Positions 5,011 to 8,519 of a stretch of 8,519 nt of DNA are shown here, in pieces; positions within the stretch are counted from its first letter, which is position 1, and every line of letters begins with the position of its first letter. A program made the position numbers and the translations under genes. Under the pieces are notes generated by a model, which saw only the letters and a list, made by a program, of their open reading frames with translations, was not told the origin of the DNA and searched no databases. The stretch is from Methanobacteriota archaeon (GTDB lineage: Archaea; Thermoplasmatota; Poseidoniia; Poseidoniales; Poseidoniaceae): assembly GCA_029979405.1 (NCBI GenBank), contig JAPOHM010000053.1:1-8519 (forward strand), written 5' to 3'.

Positions 5011-7317
5011 ATGCAGGGAAAATGGATAGTGATAATTTCTCTAATCCTATTGGCCTTGCCTTCCTCTCATAGTCTGATTTTTCCCGCAGATGCTGCTGAT
5101 GAAATTTACGAGCCGGGCTTCGTTGAGTGGGATGTAAATAAGAACAACAGGATTTACCTATCAGGGCCTGAGAATGATGTCAATTTAACAAGAGACTACC
5201 AAGCAGCCTCAATGGGAAATGTGATTATTCGTTCGCTCCAACCTGCATCCATAGGGCCAATTTCATTGCCACCTCTAGAAATGGGCTTTAGTGGAACGTT
5301 TAACATCTCAACCTATGTTTCAGCATGGGTACAGGCAGGAACTGGTTTACCTCTAGCTCAATGTCGAACTCAGAATCCCGTAAACATTGATGTTACAGTA
5401 CAAATTGGAAGTTACACATACTTTGGACAAGCTCAAGAATTTGTATATGAATCTTCAGCAGATGCTCACAATATGTCAACTCAAATTGAGATGGCAAATA
5501 TCACTGCACTTCCGGGAGATGTAATCTCTTATTCAATGCAAGCATCGACAAACTGTCCATACAATATCAACCTCGAGTGGGGAGGAACTGGCGTCTTTAG
5601 CGGTGGAATCATACTTGAAGGCGACCTGTTTGCACCAGAAGTCGAAGTAACCGTTGATGATGCTAAAATCGCACACATCCAGTTCATTGCATCACTTCCA
5701 TGGGGATTTTCTGACCTTGACCAAGATTATACCTCTATGAACATATATGGACCAGTAGCACCTGATGAGAAACGTATTTTTGATGAAGACATGAGGCCTG
5801 AAGGATTTACTGCAACAAGCGAGTACATCGAAAGAATAGACGATTGGGGAAGGCCATCGAAGGTATTCACGGGAAGAGTACCCCTTCCTGAAGGAGACAA
5901 TGTTCTAATCGTTTGTCTGAAAACTGTCGATAGTCAGAATCTGAATTCACCATGTGACCATGAAGGCATAATTAGATTCGAAGTACCGGGAGAGGAGGAA
6001 CCATTTGCGTCGTCCTTCCTCTGGTTATCAATTTCAGGCTTCTTAGCGGTTATTGCATACCTGTATTACTTGATTAGACAGGGAATTCTATTGCCTCTTC
6101 CAATGTTAGGAGCATTGGTGATTTTTGCTCTTCTAATGCTACCAATGGCGGCTAATATTCCTGACTTAGGTGGAGAACAAATCGTTGAAGATGACGCAAG
6201 GGCTCCATCCTTTATACTCCAACAACTTGGAAATAAATCGGTTTCTCTTGATGACCTACTAGATGGAAAAGATGCCGTAATTATCGGCATTACTCTCCCC
6301 GCCTCAATTAATGCAGTTGACCAGTCTAACCAAATCCAAAATGCAGTCGACCGATTAGATGGTTCGGTTAGTGCGGTTCAAATTGTAACTGGAGAAAATA
6401 CAAGGTTAGATGACTTGGAAACTATTGCAGTAATTACAAATTCATCCTGGCCCGTATTGATGGATGACGGCGAGAGTAGGTTTGCAAAGAGAATGCCCCA
6501 TGGAGTTGCAGATTCCATTGTAATAATTGACAAATCAGGACACATAACCTACTCTTCAGCCGGTTCTGCAAGTTCTGAAGACCTAATAGAAGCGGTTGAG
6601 GATATTGGCTTCGGAGGTCAACAATCAGTCTGGTCTATTCTCGGATTACTCTGGGGACCAGGATTAGCAATGTTACTTGTTGCACTACCAAGAAAGTCTG
6701 TAGAAAGGCCGGAGGAGCCTCTTATGCCTGGATCTCTCTGGGGAAGTATAGCAATAGCCGGAGGTTTAGGATTCCTTCTTGTCAATATTACCAGTTTTAT
6801 TCTGGCGTTTGCTCCAGTTGATAATGATGTCAGAACATGGTTCGATATCGCTCTCGTAGTGTGGTTCATTTCAGCCGCAATAAGAGCCGCTCTAATCGGA
6901 ACACCGAAGGAAATTTCTTTGATGGCTAACCTTCTTCATAGTAGATACTCAAAACATTTTAGAAATTGGAGAGAAATTGAAGATGTGGAACGTGATTTAC
7001 TAATTGGATTCTGGATGGGATGGTTCATCTGGTTTGCAAATCCTGCATTGCTTGCACAAGGAGTTGCAGCAGTAATTCTAACTGGAGGACTGAACTTTGT
7101 GATCGGAATATTATTCTTAATCATGTACACATTAGTAGCCGGAATTTTGACCCTTTGTATCAGATTCATCGCTTCATGGGGAGGCCCTCTATCGAGGGCG
7201 TTCGGTTCTTTTGGTTCCGGACCATTTGCTGAAGCATTGGGATGGGCGATGATACCTGTAGCACTTTGGGTACTTGCAGATACAATTATTCACGCCATGA
7301 ATATTGGATTATTTTGA
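5011..7317 (+). CDS. Exported multi-domain membrane protein with cysteine-less thioredoxin-like domain
   Basis: A 768-residue protein that I do not recognise as a named family. Layout: signal peptide or anchor (1-29; charged start, hydrophobic WIVIISLILLALP), then a large beta-rich domain expected outside the cell (about 30-330). That domain has four cysteines, 118/182 and 302/315, which could pair, and several N-X-S/T sequons (58, 98, 154, 163). Two helices follow at 334-356 and 361-381. Next comes a thioredoxin/redoxin-like domain (about 396-535), seen from APSFILQQLG, VSLDDLLDGK and GVADSIVIIDKSGHITY, which match the order of TlpA-type proteins (APDF, VSLSDLKGK, GVPTTFLID). The CxxC position reads LPASIN (429-434) and the cis-proline is Ala500, so redox activity is not expected. 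About five or six helices fill 540-768, with a last part faintly like Yip1 domains. With two helices between them, both soluble domains should face outside. Its function is unknown. Confidence 0.85.
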   Translation: MQGKWIVIISLILLALPSSHSLIFPADAADEIYEPGFVEWDVNKNNRIYLSGPENDVNLTRDYQAASMGNVIIRSLQPASIGPISLPPLEMGFSGTFNISTYVSAWVQAGTGLPLAQCRTQNPVNIDVTVQIGSYTYFGQAQEFVYESSADAHNMSTQIEMANITALPGDVISYSMQASTNCPYNINLEWGGTGVFSGGIILEGDLFAPEVEVTVDDAKIAHIQFIASLPWGFSDLDQDYTSMNIYGPVAPDEKRIFDEDMRPEGFTATSEYIERIDDWGRPSKVFTGRVPLPEGDNVLIVCLKTVDSQNLNSPCDHEGIIRFEVPGEEEPFASSFLWLSISGFLAVIAYLYYLIRQGILLPLPMLGALVIFALLMLPMAANIPDLGGEQIVEDDARAPSFILQQLGNKSVSLDDLLDGKDAVIIGITLPASINAVDQSNQIQNAVDRLDGSVSAVQIVTGENTRLDDLETIAVITNSSWPVLMDDGESRFAKRMPHGVADSIVIIDKSGHITYSSAGSASSEDLIEAVEDIGFGGQQSVWSILGLLWGPGLAMLLVALPRKSVERPEEPLMPGSLWGSIAIAGGLGFLLVNITSFILAFAPVDNDVRTWFDIALVVWFISAAIRAALIGTPKEISLMANLLHSRYSKHFRNWREIEDVERDLLIGFWMGWFIWFANPALLAQGVAAVILTGGLNFVIGILFLIMYTLVAGILTLCIRFIASWGGPLSRAFGSFGSGPFAEALGWAMIPVALWVLADTIIHAMNIGLF

Positions 7318-7365
7318 TTAATTGAATAACAGACATTCATAATCTATTGACATTCTTTGTTAGAT

Positions 7366-8184
7366 ATGCCCGAAGGCCCTGAGATTCATCGAGCGGCTGA
7401 TAAGGTTCGTAAGGCGTTAGAAGGCAAGATTATCGAAGAAATCCAAATTACTCTTCCTCAATTTGAAAGTTGGCAAACCAGATTGGTAGGAAAAACCGTA
7501 AACAAAGTTGAAGCACAAGGAAAAGCCTTGCTGATTTATTTTGATGATATAGTGATTTACAGCCACAACCAACTCTATGGTAGATGGACTGTAAATTTGC
7601 GTAAAACTGCACCAAGAAAGTGGAATAGAAGTCTGAGGATAGCTTACTCTACTGAAAAACACACATGCCGTTTGTGGTCGGCAACAGACATTCTATTCTT
7701 GGAGGAATGGGAACTTAATGGGCATCCTTACCTAATGAAATTAGGACCTGACATCGTCAATTCTGAAACAACGCATGAGCAAATGCTTAACCATCTAAAT
7801 CTTGGAAAATTTCAGAGACGAAAACTCAAGACATTATTACTCGACCAGGGATTTTTTTCAGGGGTTGGAAATTATCTTCGCAGTGAAATATTATTCACTG
7901 CAGGAATTCATCCAGAACGTACAGTTGGATCTCTAGACGCTACTGAGAAAAGGGAACTGGTCAAGCAGACTCTGTTCTTAGCAAAACAGTCCTACGAGGT
8001 TCCTGGAATCACTGTTGACCTTGAATTATATCAAAAACTACGTGACCAAGGAGAATCAAGAGGTTGGTCAAGGCATTGGGTTTTCACTCGAAATGAGCGC
8101 CCTTGCCACCAGTGTGGTGACCTAATCATTCATACTAGACCCGGCGGAAGAAGGCTTGACTATTGTCCATCTTGTCAATCTTAG
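7366..8184 (+). CDS. nei: Endonuclease VIII (Nei), Fpg/Nei-family DNA glycosylase
   Basis: Bifunctional DNA glycosylase/AP lyase of base excision repair that removes oxidised pyrimidines and cleaves the strand by beta,delta-elimination. The start must be ATG 7366, because the mature N-terminus PEGPEI supplies the catalytic Pro2 and Glu3; an in-frame TTG at 7357 would bury the nucleophile. The 272 residues compare with 263 in E. coli Nei. Also visible: the beta-hairpin lysine Lys53 (AQGKALL), the void-filling triad Gln69-Leu70-Tyr71 (SHNQLYGRW) at the same numbers as E. coli Nei, the H2TH region with Asn169 (GVGNYLRSEIL), and a C-terminal zinc finger Cys247-x2-Cys250-x16-Cys267-x2-Cys270 with the active-site Arg262. 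MPEGPE plus QLY place it with Nei rather than MutM/Fpg. There is no SD before the ATG, so it may be leaderless. The enzyme is mainly bacterial, so acquisition by transfer is likely. Confidence 0.96.
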   Translation: MPEGPEIHRAADKVRKALEGKIIEEIQITLPQFESWQTRLVGKTVNKVEAQGKALLIYFDDIVIYSHNQLYGRWTVNLRKTAPRKWNRSLRIAYSTEKHTCRLWSATDILFLEEWELNGHPYLMKLGPDIVNSETTHEQMLNHLNLGKFQRRKLKTLLLDQGFFSGVGNYLRSEILFTAGIHPERTVGSLDATEKRELVKQTLFLAKQSYEVPGITVDLELYQKLRDQGESRGWSRHWVFTRNERPCHQCGDLIIHTRPGGRRLDYCPSCQS

Positions 8185-8206
8185 TAGCCTAAAACATCTC
8201 AAAAGT

Positions 8207-8233
8207 GAATAGTCTTATTCTTGATAGACTTAT
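8207..8233 (+). promoter_or_regulatory. Small repeats upstream of the last ORF, possible promoter/operator
   Basis: GAATA-gtct-TATTC (8207-8220) is a perfect 5-bp inverted repeat. It overlaps an imperfect direct repeat, AGTCTTAT (8211-8218) and AGACTTAT (8226-8233), with a 15-base period. All of this lies 10-40 bases before ATG 8245, where a TATA box or operator would be expected. It is short enough to be chance. Confidence 0.25.
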
Positions 8234-8244
8234 CGCGTGAGTTG

Positions 8245-8519
8245 ATGGAAATCTTTGATTCAACACTTGAGGGAAAAGATGTATTCATTATGAGTACGGA
8301 ATCCTCCTTTCAAATCATCGTAGATGATGGATTTTTCATTGTGCTTGGAATCTGCTTTTCGCCGATTATACTTCTAATTCTGTATCCTATTATCCATATG
8401 ACAATATCCGCTATTTTGAACCCTAAACGCTCACTGGATAGCGGATTACTGAAGATTTTTACTCTACCAGTTGCATATATTTACTTCAGAAAAAAATTCG
8501 GCAAGAGATTTTTCAAGAA
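8245..8519 (+). CDS. Unrecognised small membrane protein (3' partial)
   Basis: An uninterrupted frame of 91 codons runs off the right edge. It begins at ATG 8245, with a partial SD (GTGA, 8237-8240) ending 4 bases upstream, the same spacing as two other genes here. The product starts MEIFDSTLEGKDVF, has a strong hydrophobic segment at about residues 28-52 (GFFIVLGICFSPIILLILYP), a polar Asn-Pro-Lys-Arg turn, a weaker hydrophobic stretch at about 67-80 (SGLLKIFTLPVAYIYF), and a basic tail (FRKKFGKRFFK) that should be cytoplasmic. No family is recognised. TTG 8242 and 8221 are less likely starts. The lack of stops, SD spacing and orientation with its neighbours support a real gene. Confidence 0.65.
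   Translation, partial: MEIFDSTLEGKDVFIMSTESSFQIIVDDGFFIVLGICFSPIILLILYPIIHMTISAILNPKRSLDSGLLKIFTLPVAYIYFRKKFGKRFFK

Noticed and set aside
6193..6618. Active thiol-disulfide oxidoreductase
   Set aside because: No cysteine occurs in the domain and the cis-proline is replaced by alanine.
7357..7365. TTG 7357 as start of the Nei protein
   Set aside because: Nei needs Pro at position 2 after Met removal; only ATG 7366 gives this.
1..8519. CRISPR array, insertion sequence, tRNA or rRNA
   Set aside because: No regularly spaced repeats, transposase, terminal inverted repeats or cloverleaf-like T-loop sequences were found by eye on either strand.

Overview
The window looks like a piece of an archaeal genome, most likely a marine Thermoplasmatota lineage such as Marine Group II (Poseidoniales). 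That placement is an inference. It rests on AT-leaning DNA with frequent AGA/AGG arginine and ATA isoleucine codons, GGTGA-type Shine-Dalgarno (SD) sites beside genes with no SD, TATA-like boxes at leaderless spacing, a convincing archaeal-style C/D box guide RNA, and a mix of archaeal membrane genes with bacterial- or eukaryote-like enzymes. No rRNA or ribosomal protein is present to settle it.

All genes are on the + strand, closely packed but not overlapping. In order: (1) the 3' part of a delta-1-pyrroline-5-carboxylate dehydrogenase of the ALDH4A1 (mitochondrial-like) type, cut by the left edge; (2) a complete bacterial/poxvirus-type DNA topoisomerase IB with all five active-site positions; (3) a GC-rich 70-base stretch that folds as a C/D box sRNA, whose D guide matches the 23S rRNA A-loop region, and which overlaps the beginning of (4) a PrsW-family intramembrane protease-like protein; (5) a DUF92/TMEM19/VTE6-like integral membrane protein, possibly an isoprenoid-phosphate kinase; (6) a 768-residue exported multi-domain membrane protein carrying a thioredoxin-like domain that has lost its cysteines; (7) a complete Nei-type endonuclease VIII; (8) the start of an unrecognised small membrane protein, cut by the right edge.

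The genes do not form one obvious pathway. Topoisomerase IB and Nei are genome-maintenance enzymes, P5C dehydrogenase belongs to proline catabolism, and genes 4-6 and 8 are membrane proteins. Intergenic gaps of roughly 35-90 bases with TATA-like boxes and T-rich stretches suggest mostly separate or loosely coupled transcription units. No insertion sequence, CRISPR array, tRNA or rRNA was seen. The most interesting element is the C/D box RNA candidate; the next is the large protein with the dead thioredoxin-like domain.
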